Source: Akkermansia muciniphila (GTDB lineage: Bacteria; Verrucomicrobiota; Verrucomicrobiia; Limisphaerales; F1-80-MAGS106). From it: DNA of 52,974 nucleotides. Shown in pieces: positions 8,001 through 15,003 of the stretch. The stretch is taken from contig CAMBEJ010000020.1 of the NCBI GenBank assembly GCA_945865375.1, forward strand, positions 1-52,974, in the 5' to 3' direction. The position numbers and the translations under genes are program-made. Every line of letters begins with the position of its first letter. Positions within the stretch are counted from its first letter, which is position 1. Under the pieces are notes generated by a model, which had not been told where the DNA came from, did not search any database, and saw nothing but the letters and a program-made list of their open reading frames with translations.

Positions 8001-9487
8001 AAGCCCAACTCCTTCAGGTAGCCATCCATCTTCTGACGGACGGCGACAAGTTCGCCCTCGAGTTGGGCGATCTCTTTTTTCACGGCCTTGAGGTCGATCT
8101 CAGCCTCTTCTTCGAACGTATCGACGTAGCGCGGGATATTGAGGTTGCAGTCGTTGTCGGCGATCTCCTGGGCGGTGGCGCGGTAGGCGTATTTATCGAC
8201 CGTTTGAAACGCCCGGAACGTTGCTACAATCTTGTCGAGGTTTGCTTCGGTGAGGAGGTTTTGATTCTTTGCGTCGGCGTAGTCGCGGGAGGCATCGATG
8301 AAGAGAACGTCGCCGTGGGTTTTGGCCTTGTTGAAAAGGAGGATTGCAGCGGGGATGCCGGTGCCAAAGAAGAGGTTGGCGGGTAGTCCTATCACGGCCT
8401 CCAGGAAGTTCTCCTGGATGAGTTTTTGGCGGATGCGACCTTCGGCGGCACCCCGGAAGAGGACGCCGTGGGGAACGACAACGCCGACGCGACCGGTGCC
8501 GGCGCGGGCAGTCTCGATCATGTGAGTGATGAAGGCGTAGTCGCCTTTGCCCTTGGGCGGAATGCCCCGGTGATAGCGGCGGAAAGGATCGGCTTCGGCT
8601 TCCGCGATGCCCCATTGATCGAGAGAGAACGGAGGGTTGGCGACGACGATGTCGAACTTCATCAACAGATCGCCTTCGACGAGGCGAGGATTGCGTAGCG
8701 TATCCCCCCATTCGATGCGGAAACTGTCCATGCCGTGCAGGAACATGTTCATGCGGCACAGGGCGTGGGTGGTGCCGTTGCTCTCCTGGCCGAAGAGGGC
8801 AAAATCGCGTCCGTCGGCCTGACGCCCCACCTTGATGAGAAGTGACCCCGAGCCGCAGGTGGGGTCGCAAATGGTGTCGCCTTTCTTGGGTTTGAGCAGG
8901 CGGGCAAGAAGCGTGGACACCTGGCCGGGGGTGTAAAATTCGCCGGCTTTCTTCCCAGCGTCGGAAGCGAATTTTTCCAACAGATATTCGTAAACGTTGC
9001 CGATCACGTCCTCATCGCCGATGACCGAGGGCCGGAGGTCCAGGCGCGGGTCGGCGAAGACTTCGAGGAGGCCCTTGATGCGGGTGTTGCGCTCTTTGGT
9101 CTGGCCGAGCTTGCCCTCGGAATTAAAGTCCACTTCGCGGAAGACGCCTTCGAGTTTGGCCTTGTTCGCCTCCTCGATATGTTCGAGCGCGATATTGATG
9201 CGCTGGCCGATATCGGCTCCGTGACGCTGGGCAAAGAGGCTGTCGAAGTCCGCGCCCGCGGGCAGGAGAAAACGCTCGCGGGCAAGGCGGCGGGCAACGC
9301 GGTTCGCATCGCCTTTGTATTCGAGAAGATAAGCCGCCCGGTGATCCTTGATGACGTCGCTGACGTATTTCACGAACAGCATGACGAGGATGTAGTTCTT
9401 GTAATCGGACGGATCGAGACTGCCGCGGAAGGTATCACAGGCGCGCCACGCGACGTTGTTGATCTCGTCTTGATTGATCTTGGGCAT
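7997..9487 (-). CDS. hsdM: Type I DNA methyltransferase M subunit
   Basis: N6-adenine methyltransferase subunit that methylates the site chosen by HsdS. I take ATG 9485-9487 (MPKINQDEINN, 496 aa); a TTG start three codons earlier is possible and neither has a clear Shine-Dalgarno. Motifs: helical N-terminal domain (DYKNYILVMLFVKYVSDV), a GEFYTPGQVSTLL segment, AdoMet-binding motif I as DPTCGSGSLLIKVG around residues 208-221, and catalytic motif IV NPPF around 284-287 (IVVANPPFSLDQWG). The length matches the family and there is no break. The C-terminus carries a coiled segment (EEEAEIDLKAVKKEIAQLEG) for contact with HsdS. It follows the half-HsdS gene by 18 bp. Confidence 0.95.
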   Translation of the reverse strand: MPKINQDEINNVAWRACDTFRGSLDPSDYKNYILVMLFVKYVSDVIKDHRAAYLLEYKGDANRVARRLARERFLLPAGADFDSLFAQRHGADIGQRINIALEHIEEANKAKLEGVFREVDFNSEGKLGQTKERNTRIKGLLEVFADPRLDLRPSVIGDEDVIGNVYEYLLEKFASDAGKKAGEFYTPGQVSTLLARLLKPKKGDTICDPTCGSGSLLIKVGRQADGRDFALFGQESNGTTHALCRMNMFLHGMDSFRIEWGDTLRNPRLVEGDLLMKFDIVVANPPFSLDQWGIAEAEADPFRRYHRGIPPKGKGDYAFITHMIETARAGTGRVGVVVPHGVLFRGAAEGRIRQKLIQENFLEAVIGLPANLFFGTGIPAAILLFNKAKTHGDVLFIDASRDYADAKNQNLLTEANLDKIVATFRAFQTVDKYAYRATAQEIADNDCNLNIPRYVDTFEEEAEIDLKAVKKEIAQLEGELVAVRQKMDGYLKELGL

Positions 9488-9505
9488 AGACAGCAACAGG
9501 GATGG

Positions 9506-10093
9506 TTAGACGTGAAGAGACTGGAGAATGGCGCGGTCGATCAAAATGGCGCGACGGCTGGCAAGCGTTTCCATGAGGCGCTTTTCGCGGAGCCTCAACT
9601 CGTGGAGTTCGGAGATGGCGCGTTGGCGAGCCAGTGGCGGAAGCGGAATCTCCAACTCCCCCAACGCACTGGAGGGAAGCGAGCGGACATAGGAGCCGCG
9701 CGCCCGCGCATTGAGATTTTCTTGAGTGGACGAAAGATTGAGAAACCAGCGCATATAGGCGGGGATGAGCACTCCGCCATGGGGCCGGATGACCAAAAAC
9801 TGGCTACCTGCGACAGCCGGACGTCCGCCTTCGAAGACAGCCGCAGTCATCCGAGTGCCTCGAGCGGCGAGCAACACCTCACCGGCGCGCAACCCCGAGC
9901 GATGCGCGGTGACTTCATCGAGCCGAATCAGATTTGGCTCGGCGATGCAGAGATTGCCATCTCTGGAGAGATCACCGATGCGAACAAGGTGGTGCGTGCC
10001 GGTCGGGTCGTGACGCGATGCATCGGCCCCCCGAAGCGTGATGCCAAGTTGGACGTCGGCGACTTCTCGGAGCTGCGCCTGCACTGGTTTCAT
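9506..10093 (-). CDS. Half-size HsdS-like protein, single target recognition domain
   Basis: First gene of the restriction operon, 195 aa from ATG 10091-10093. It matches half an HsdS: an opening like a recognition domain (AQLREVADVQLGITLRGADA), the middle VLLAARGTRMTAAVFEG and VAGSQFLVIRP, the boundary turn LGELEIPLPPLARQRAISEL, and one C-terminal helix (LREKRLMETLASRRAILIDR). Full HsdS subunits have two recognition domains and two helices; here there is one of each. Half-size specificity proteins are known that dimerise to read a palindromic site. Because a complete HsdS is also present, it could form a second methyltransferase specificity, compete with HsdS for HsdM, or be a relic. GGTGGGAT about 6 bp before the ATG may serve as ribosome site; a weak sigma-70-like pair (TTGTGC 10171-10176, TAAAAT 10146-10151 on the minus strand, 19 bp spacer) lies upstream. 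Confidence 0.75.
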   Translation of the reverse strand: MKPVQAQLREVADVQLGITLRGADASRHDPTGTHHLVRIGDLSRDGNLCIAEPNLIRLDEVTAHRSGLRAGEVLLAARGTRMTAAVFEGGRPAVAGSQFLVIRPHGGVLIPAYMRWFLNLSSTQENLNARARGSYVRSLPSSALGELEIPLPPLARQRAISELHELRLREKRLMETLASRRAILIDRAILQSLHV

Positions 10094-10729
10094 TATCTAT
10101 CCCACCGGAGATTTTTGGTGCGAATGGATTTCAGACATGGATATCATTTTAAGTAAAGAACTCTTTTAATGCACAAATTAAAGTGTGTATAGAAAGCTTC
10201 GCGAATTAGTTCCACTTACTTGAGCAGGGTCCGGCACAGGTCACCGGTCGTGCTTCGGCAACAGGAAATCCGGCCCGCCGAGGTGAAAGCGGGAAAAACT
10301 GGCGTCGGGCCGGCGGGTTTTGGTTTCCAGCTCCTTCCCAAATCGAGGCGGCGATGGCATTCGCCGCGAGATCGCGAGGATCAGACCTCAGTAAACCGCT
10401 CTCCGTAGGGGAAAAAGACGAGCCAGTCCAAATCCCTGGATTTTCAGAGAAGCGGTGCTTTGGGACATTGAGTCGGACGCGAGGGGGTTGAAGTGGCAGG
10501 AACATCGTTTGGGACCGGATCATCCCGCCGGAGGGCGTCCAATCCTCGCTGTTGGCCACCCCTTGTTGTGGTCGAGTCCCTTGGCGACCATCAAGGAACC
10601 TTGGGTCCGATCTCCTGAATCCGAACCGTGATGTCCTCTATTTCATGAGAAAGGTCACAGCCTGGATGCGATTGAACTCGAATGGAATTCGGGAGTGGAG
10701 TCTGAACAGCAAGAACGCCGAAAAGCAGG
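10094..10729. other. Intergenic region upstream of the restriction operon and hicA
   Basis: About 640 bases without a gene I can support. The first 110 bases are AT-rich, unlike the surroundings, and fit the promoter region of the minus-strand restriction operon. The remainder is GC-rich; open frames on both strands here show no family resemblance and no conserved-looking start. A hydrophobic minus-strand stretch at about 10600-10740 (KAGILLFGVLAV) looks like a signal peptide, but the frame that contains it is short and unrecognised. Confidence 0.5.
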
Positions 10730-10959
10730 ATGCCAGCCTTGACCCCCGCACGGCTGAATGATAGCGTTGCTCTGTTAAAAGTGCGGGAAGTCATTCGGTT
10801 GGTTGAGAACCATGGCTGGTATCACTTGGTAACAAACGGAAGCCACCGTCAATACAAGCATCCGGTCAAGAAAGGTCGAGTGACCATCGCGGGGCATCCC
10901 TGCGACGACCTCCGGCCCGGCAACTCAACAGCATCCTGAACCAAGCTGGGTTGAAATGA
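10730..10959 (+). pseudogene. hicA: HicA-type mRNA interferase toxin, frameshifted near the 3' end
   Basis: HicA toxins are small double-stranded-RNA-binding-fold ribonucleases. The frame from ATG 10730, or more likely GTG 10781, encodes VREVIRLVENHGWYHLVTNG followed by SHRQYKHPVKKGRVTIAGHP, a near-perfect HicA core with its catalytic histidine (GSHRQYKHP). The C-terminus should read PGTLNSILKQAGL. Instead the frame reads PGNSTAS and stops at 10939. One base beyond the shift, the +1 frame reads LNSILNQAGLK and ends in a stop at 10957-10959 that overlaps the hicB start (ATGA). So a single base is missing at about 10921-10924. The catalytic half survives, so partial function cannot be excluded, but the tail would be altered. 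Confidence 0.85.
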
Positions 10960-11258
10960 ACTTGAGACAGTATTGGATCGTCATTGAACGAGGGCCGCAC
11001 AACTGCTCGGCCTTCTCGCCCGATGTGCTTGGCTGCGCCGCGACGGGATCAAGCGTGGAACAAACCTTGGCGGGGATGCGCCGAGCATTGCGTCTCCATC
11101 TGGAGGGCATGATCGAGGATGGCGATCCACTTCCGCGTTCACACAATCTTTCGTGGCATCTCCGTCACTCTGACGGTTTTGCACCCGCTTTGGACGATCT
11201 GATCACTCAGATCGAGGTGGAACTACCGGTACACGGACGCGTTTTCGCGGCGGCATAA
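10956..11258 (+). CDS. hicB: HicB-type antitoxin
   Basis: Antitoxin partner of HicA, 100 aa, ATG 10956 overlapping the ancestral hicA stop. The N-terminal partial RNase-H-like fold is clear: a strand YWIVIERGPHNCSAFSPDVL, then GCAATGSSVEQTLAGMRRAL and LRLHLEGMIEDGDPLP, which is the usual HicB pattern (GC-A-G-T-EEA, HLE-L-EDG-PLP). The C-terminal DNA-binding part is short: it ends ALDDLITQIEVELPVHGRVF with no clear helix-turn-helix, as in the smaller HicB class. Intact antitoxin with a shifted toxin suggests the module is being lost toxin first. Confidence 0.88.
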   Translation: MNLRQYWIVIERGPHNCSAFSPDVLGCAATGSSVEQTLAGMRRALRLHLEGMIEDGDPLPRSHNLSWHLRHSDGFAPALDDLITQIEVELPVHGRVFAAA

Positions 11259-11439
11259 TCCAATGACCTTCCGGCATCGAGATCGGGAGCCACAGTCCTG
11301 GCAGAGTTTCAAACGGGTCAAGCGCCGCCGCAGACCCGGCGGAATCGTCACGTTGCGCGTTCAGAACGATAGTCCAACTAGTCGTGGCAAAAACGCGGTC
11401 ATGCAGGGCAGGCTCCGGCAGGTTGCGGTCCAACGGCAT
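11203..11439 (-). pseudogene. ECF sigma factor, N-terminal remnant
   Basis: On the minus strand, residues 17-33 of a 78-codon frame read FATTSWTIVLNAQRDDS, followed by GSAAALDPFETLPGLWLPI. This matches the first 40 residues of the planctomycete/verrucomicrobial ECF sigma group, which open with FATT-W-VVL, then a run of alanines and LCR-YWYPLY. After that the resemblance ends, the frame runs into the 3' end of hicB on the other strand, and the sigma-2 and sigma-4 DNA-binding regions are absent. I read it as a decayed fragment left by a rearrangement. The rest of 11259-11574 holds no recognisable gene. Confidence 0.5.
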
Positions 11440-11574
11440 GGGGTTTGGTGTAGTGTGGAATTCGCCTTTTCAAGCTGAAATCAGGATAGGCGTTCCACGA
11501 TCTTTATAGCAAGGAAATCCCCGACATGAAATCCCTTCCAGCACGGTCGTGTGCTCCTTATTATTAACCCCCAA

Positions 11575-12564
11575 TCACTTCAGGTATTTCTCCAGGGGCG
11601 GATAAAGCAGTTCTTTGACCTCGGGGCTGTCCATGGTTTCAGGCGTGACGAGCACCACTCCAGTGTCCACCATTTTCTCGACTTTCTTACCCTCAAGATG
11701 GTTGACCAGGGTCATGACGCCCAGGTAACCCATGAGGACAGGATTCTGCACCACCAACCCCTGGACATCGCCGCTTTTCATGTCTTTAACCGACTGCGAA
11801 CCGGCGTCGAACCCGATCATTTTGACTTTACCGCCAGCTTTTCCGATGTCCCGAAGGGCTTTGGTCATAGCGATGGTGGAGGGTTCGTTGGCGCAGAAGA
11901 CCCCGTTCACCTGGCGGCCGAAACGGTTGAGCAGATTTTGCGACACTCCATAAGCGGTTTCGCGGGTGGCTCCGGCATATTGATCTGAGGAAATGAGTTT
12001 GATGCCAGGATGTTTGTTGATCTCATCGAGGAAGCCCGCCTCACGGGCTTCGGTGCTGGCCGAGCCCACTGCATAGCGGAGAAGAATCACATTGCCTTTG
12101 CCTCCCAGCAATTTGGCGAGATGCGCTGCGGCAAGCTGGCCGCCCTTGTGATTGTCCGTGGCCACGAAGCTGATGTACTTGTCAGACTTCAATCCAGAAT
12201 CGATCACCACGACCGGGATTTTGGCATGGCTGGCGGTGAGCACCGGCCGGGCTAGGGCCTGCGAATCCAGCGGTGCCAGCACGATGCCATGGACGTGGCG
12301 GCTGATGAAGTTCTCAACCACTTGGATCTGCTGGTCGCGGTCGTCCTCCCGCAGCGGTCCTTTCCAGATGACCTCAACTTTCGTGCCTTTAGCGGCGAGT
12401 TCATCGCGGGCCTTGAAGGCTCCCGCGTTGATGGATTTCCAAAATTCGTGAGTGGTCCCCTTCGGGATCACCGCGATGGTGTATTGTTTCGCCTGACCCA
12501 AGGAGCTGACCGTGATCAGCGGAATGCACAAAACGGAAAGGAACAAACGCAGTGGAAGTGTCAT
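11575..12564 (-). CDS. Sugar-type ABC transporter substrate-binding protein
   Basis: Periplasmic binding protein of the RbsB/type 1 class, 329 aa. ATG 12562-12564 starts a signal peptide (MTLPLRLFLSVLCIPLITVS followed by SLGQA); the long open frame upstream is a shadow of the PAP2 gene. The mature protein begins YTIAVIPKGTTHEFWKSINA, the standard opening of the family, and contains GIVLAPLDSQALARPVLTA, VVVIDSGLKSDKYISFVATD, GVFCANEPSTIAMTKAL and MIGFDAGSQSVKDMKSG, all expected ligand-cleft segments. No transporter genes adjoin it. The ribose-type ATPase and permease at 21861-24451, on the other strand, have no binding protein of their own and are its probable partners. It is the last gene of a tight minus-strand run, 32 bp after PAP2. 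Confidence 0.9.
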   Translation of the reverse strand: MTLPLRLFLSVLCIPLITVSSLGQAKQYTIAVIPKGTTHEFWKSINAGAFKARDELAAKGTKVEVIWKGPLREDDRDQQIQVVENFISRHVHGIVLAPLDSQALARPVLTASHAKIPVVVIDSGLKSDKYISFVATDNHKGGQLAAAHLAKLLGGKGNVILLRYAVGSASTEAREAGFLDEINKHPGIKLISSDQYAGATRETAYGVSQNLLNRFGRQVNGVFCANEPSTIAMTKALRDIGKAGGKVKMIGFDAGSQSVKDMKSGDVQGLVVQNPVLMGYLGVMTLVNHLEGKKVEKMVDTGVVLVTPETMDSPEVKELLYPPLEKYLK

Positions 12565-12596
12565 GAGGTCCACTCTAGTGAAACAGTTCCCACATT

Positions 12597-13556
12597 TCAA
12601 CTGTCTCGTTTGGCTTGCGCAATTTTTCTGGTGGCGCCGACCCAAGGGGCGATGAAACTCAGACAAAACCCTGCCAATGCAGCTCGTGGATACTCGGTCC
12701 ACGCCGCCCAGAGCGGTGCTTTGTCGCGCAGTAGATCCCGCAGCCACAAGAGCAGGATCGCGAAACAAAGCCCTCCAATCAAGAATTCCAGCAGTTGTTG
12801 GCGGACGCTCGCGGGGGTTTTGAGCAATTGGCAGCGCCGCGCCGCTGCTAAACCGATTCCAAAACCAAGCAGGATTCCCGCCGTAAGAGTGTCCAGGGAC
12901 CGGATCAAAATCGGGTCCACCTTCCACGAGACCGGGTCGGGATCGCCCCGGATGATGTAGATCAGCCAGGTATGCAATCCGAGGATAGCGACTGAACCGG
13001 CAGCGCTGACGAGAATGACACGGGCTCCGTCGAGCGCCTCCAGGAAGGGCTCCAAACGAGGCCACAGGCATCTGAAAACGGCGAGCAATACTAGGCCAAT
13101 CGACGCGCCCGCGAGGACGTCGCTCGGAAAGTGAACCCCCAGATACACGCGCGAAACGCAGACGATCAGGATGATGCCTGTTGCCGCCGCAAGGCTCCAT
13201 CTGCGCCGAAATTCCAAAGCCAAATAAAGCCACAGCGCGGTGGCAAGGAGCGCGTGGCCCGAGGGCATCGCGTAGCTGCTTCCGATAGGTGAAAGAGAGA
13301 TGATCCGGGAATCGACCCAGTCCGGACGAGGCCAATGAAGACGCAGTTTCAGCGTGTTGGTGACCGCGTTGCAGAGAGCGAACAGGGCGATAAATCGAAT
13401 GCCAATCCGGCGGTTGAATCCAAGAAAAAGGGCCGGAATGATCAAATAAAACACCTCCGCACCCAGGTAGCTGGCTCCTCGCAAGAACAGCATCCAGGTC
13501 CTGTGAGTCTGGAGCAGAATGATCCATGGGATCTCGAACAAGTGCAGGTTTTCCAT
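12597..13556 (-). CDS. PAP2-family membrane phosphatase
   Basis: Integral membrane lipid phosphatase-like enzyme, 319 aa from ATG 13554-13556 (MENLHLFEIPWIILLQTHRT), 19 bp after the DUF1501 stop. All three PAP2 motifs are present: KLRLHWPRPD (C1), SYAMPSGHALL (C2) and SRVYLGVHFPSDVLAG (C3), giving the catalytic His pair and Asp. Six or more hydrophobic segments surround them, including a C-terminal extension of about 130 residues with four further segments that the shortest family members lack. The substrate is unknown; undecaprenyl pyrophosphate, phosphatidate or a lipid-linked sugar are typical. The frame can be opened upstream of 13556, but that would intrude on the preceding gene. Confidence 0.9.
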   Translation of the reverse strand: MENLHLFEIPWIILLQTHRTWMLFLRGASYLGAEVFYLIIPALFLGFNRRIGIRFIALFALCNAVTNTLKLRLHWPRPDWVDSRIISLSPIGSSYAMPSGHALLATALWLYLALEFRRRWSLAAATGIILIVCVSRVYLGVHFPSDVLAGASIGLVLLAVFRCLWPRLEPFLEALDGARVILVSAAGSVAILGLHTWLIYIIRGDPDPVSWKVDPILIRSLDTLTAGILLGFGIGLAAARRCQLLKTPASVRQQLLEFLIGGLCFAILLLWLRDLLRDKAPLWAAWTEYPRAALAGFCLSFIAPWVGATRKIAQAKRDS

Positions 13557-13575
13557 GAGGTTCCGTGGCCGGACG

Positions 13576-15003
13576 TCAGGCGAAAATCTCTCGAACCACG
13601 TTTCCGTGAACGTCCGTGAGCCGGAAATCCCTTCCGGCATGTCGGAAGGTGAGCTCCTCATGGTCGATCCCCATCAGGGCAAGCAACGTGGCGTGCAGAT
13701 CGTGGACATGCACTTTTTGATCGACGCAATAGAAGCCGTATTCATCGGTCTCGCCGTAGCTGAATCCTCGTTTGACACCGCCTCCAGCAAGCCACATGGA
13801 GAAGGCGTGCGGATGGTGATCTCGTCCATCCTTGCCCTGCAGCGTGGGAGTTCGGCCGAACTCGCCTCCCCACAAGACTAATGTGTCATCCAGCAACCCG
13901 CGGGCTTTGAGATCGGTCAGCAGCGCCGCGATCGGGCGGTCGACTTCGACGCCCAACCGCCCGTGGTCCGCCGTCAGGTTCTCGTGTTGATCCCAGTAGC
14001 CGTGGGTGGCCTGGACGAACCGCACGCCGCGCTCGCTGAAACGGCGGGCCAGCAGACAGAGCCTGCCGAACGCCGCTGTTCGGGGGTCTTCGAGCCCGTA
14101 GAGTTTTCGCGTGGCTTCGCTTTCACGCGAGATGTCCATCGTCTCCGGAGCCTCGTTTTGCATGCGAAATGCCAGCTCGAAAGACTCGATGCGCGACTCC
14201 AGCGCCGTGTCGATTGGGAGGCCCTGAAACCGGGTCCTCTCCAGGTCTCGAAGGAGGTCAATTTGAGATCGTTGCAGCCCCGCATCGGGGGTCTCACTCT
14301 TGAGATACGCGATGCTGGGAGGCTCGGTTGGACTGCCACCGGCGATGGGTGTGCCCTGGTGCGACGCGGGCAAGAAGGCGCTCGACCAGTTGCCTACACC
14401 CCCGTGGCCATAGCTGGGGTTCAGAGTCACAAAGCTCGGTAGATTCTGGTTTTCGCTGCCAAGCCCGTAGGAGATCCACGATCCCATGCTGGGGCGCACG
14501 AACGTATCCGAACCCGTGTGCAATTTGAGCAACGCTCCTCCATGAGCCTCGTTTGTGCCATGCACAGTTTTCAGGACGCAGAGGTCGTCCGCGTGCTGGC
14601 CGACATTGGGGAAAAGGTCGCTGATTTTCGTGCCGCTTTGTCCGTAGGAACGAAATTCCCACGGCGATTTGTAAAGGTTCCCTGTTTTGGCAAATTGAAT
14701 GCGCGGCTTGGCGAAGGGTAAGGACTTTCCGCTGTCCGCGACGAGTCTCGGTTTGAAATCGAACGTGTCCACGTGGGATGGACCGCCATGCATGAACAGA
14801 AAGATGATTCGTTTGGCGCGGGCTCGTGTGTGGGGCGGCTTGGACAGAAGTGGAGAAGAAGGGGCTGGGCTAGGACGGCCTTTCGTGCCCTCCGCGAGGA
14901 GCGAGAGCAGGGCCAACTCGCCGAAACCGACGCCGCAGCGGCGCAGCAGATCGCGTCGGCTAAGGGGGACGCGCCCTGGCTTGATGATGTCTGAGAGGTT
15001 CAT
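13576..15003 (-). CDS. DUF1501 Tat-exported protein
   Basis: A 475 aa sulfatase-like protein of the DUF1501 family, abundant in Planctomycetes and Verrucomicrobia. The N-terminus carries a Tat signal (SRRDLLRRCGVGFGELALLS). Family landmarks: RAKRIIFLFMHGGPSHVDTF (metal-site strand), FPNVGQHADDLCVLKTVHGT, NEAHGGALLKLHTGSD, RFVQATHGYWDQHENL, and the C-terminal LVLWGGEFGRTPTLQGKDGR with DHHPHAFSMWLAGGGVKRG. Its start overlaps the end of the DUF1549/1553 gene by 4 bp (ATGA), the classic pairing of these two families. The pair is thought to act in the periplasm, but no reaction has been firmly established. Confidence 0.93.
   Translation of the reverse strand: MNLSDIIKPGRVPLSRRDLLRRCGVGFGELALLSLLAEGTKGRPSPAPSSPLLSKPPHTRARAKRIIFLFMHGGPSHVDTFDFKPRLVADSGKSLPFAKPRIQFAKTGNLYKSPWEFRSYGQSGTKISDLFPNVGQHADDLCVLKTVHGTNEAHGGALLKLHTGSDTFVRPSMGSWISYGLGSENQNLPSFVTLNPSYGHGGVGNWSSAFLPASHQGTPIAGGSPTEPPSIAYLKSETPDAGLQRSQIDLLRDLERTRFQGLPIDTALESRIESFELAFRMQNEAPETMDISRESEATRKLYGLEDPRTAAFGRLCLLARRFSERGVRFVQATHGYWDQHENLTADHGRLGVEVDRPIAALLTDLKARGLLDDTLVLWGGEFGRTPTLQGKDGRDHHPHAFSMWLAGGGVKRGFSYGETDEYGFYCVDQKVHVHDLHATLLALMGIDHEELTFRHAGRDFRLTDVHGNVVREIFA

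Noticed and set aside
9179-10156. Plus-strand open frame of 325 codons across hsdM and the half-HsdS
   Set aside because: Antisense shadow of two recognisable genes, with no domain-like sequence.
10206-10559. Minus-strand open frame of 117 codons
   Set aside because: Low-complexity composition, no family resemblance, no plausible start context.
12565-13527. Upstream extension of the substrate-binding protein to about 650 codons
   Set aside because: The extension is out of frame with, and on the same strand as, the PAP2 gene; the signal peptide marks the true start at 12564.
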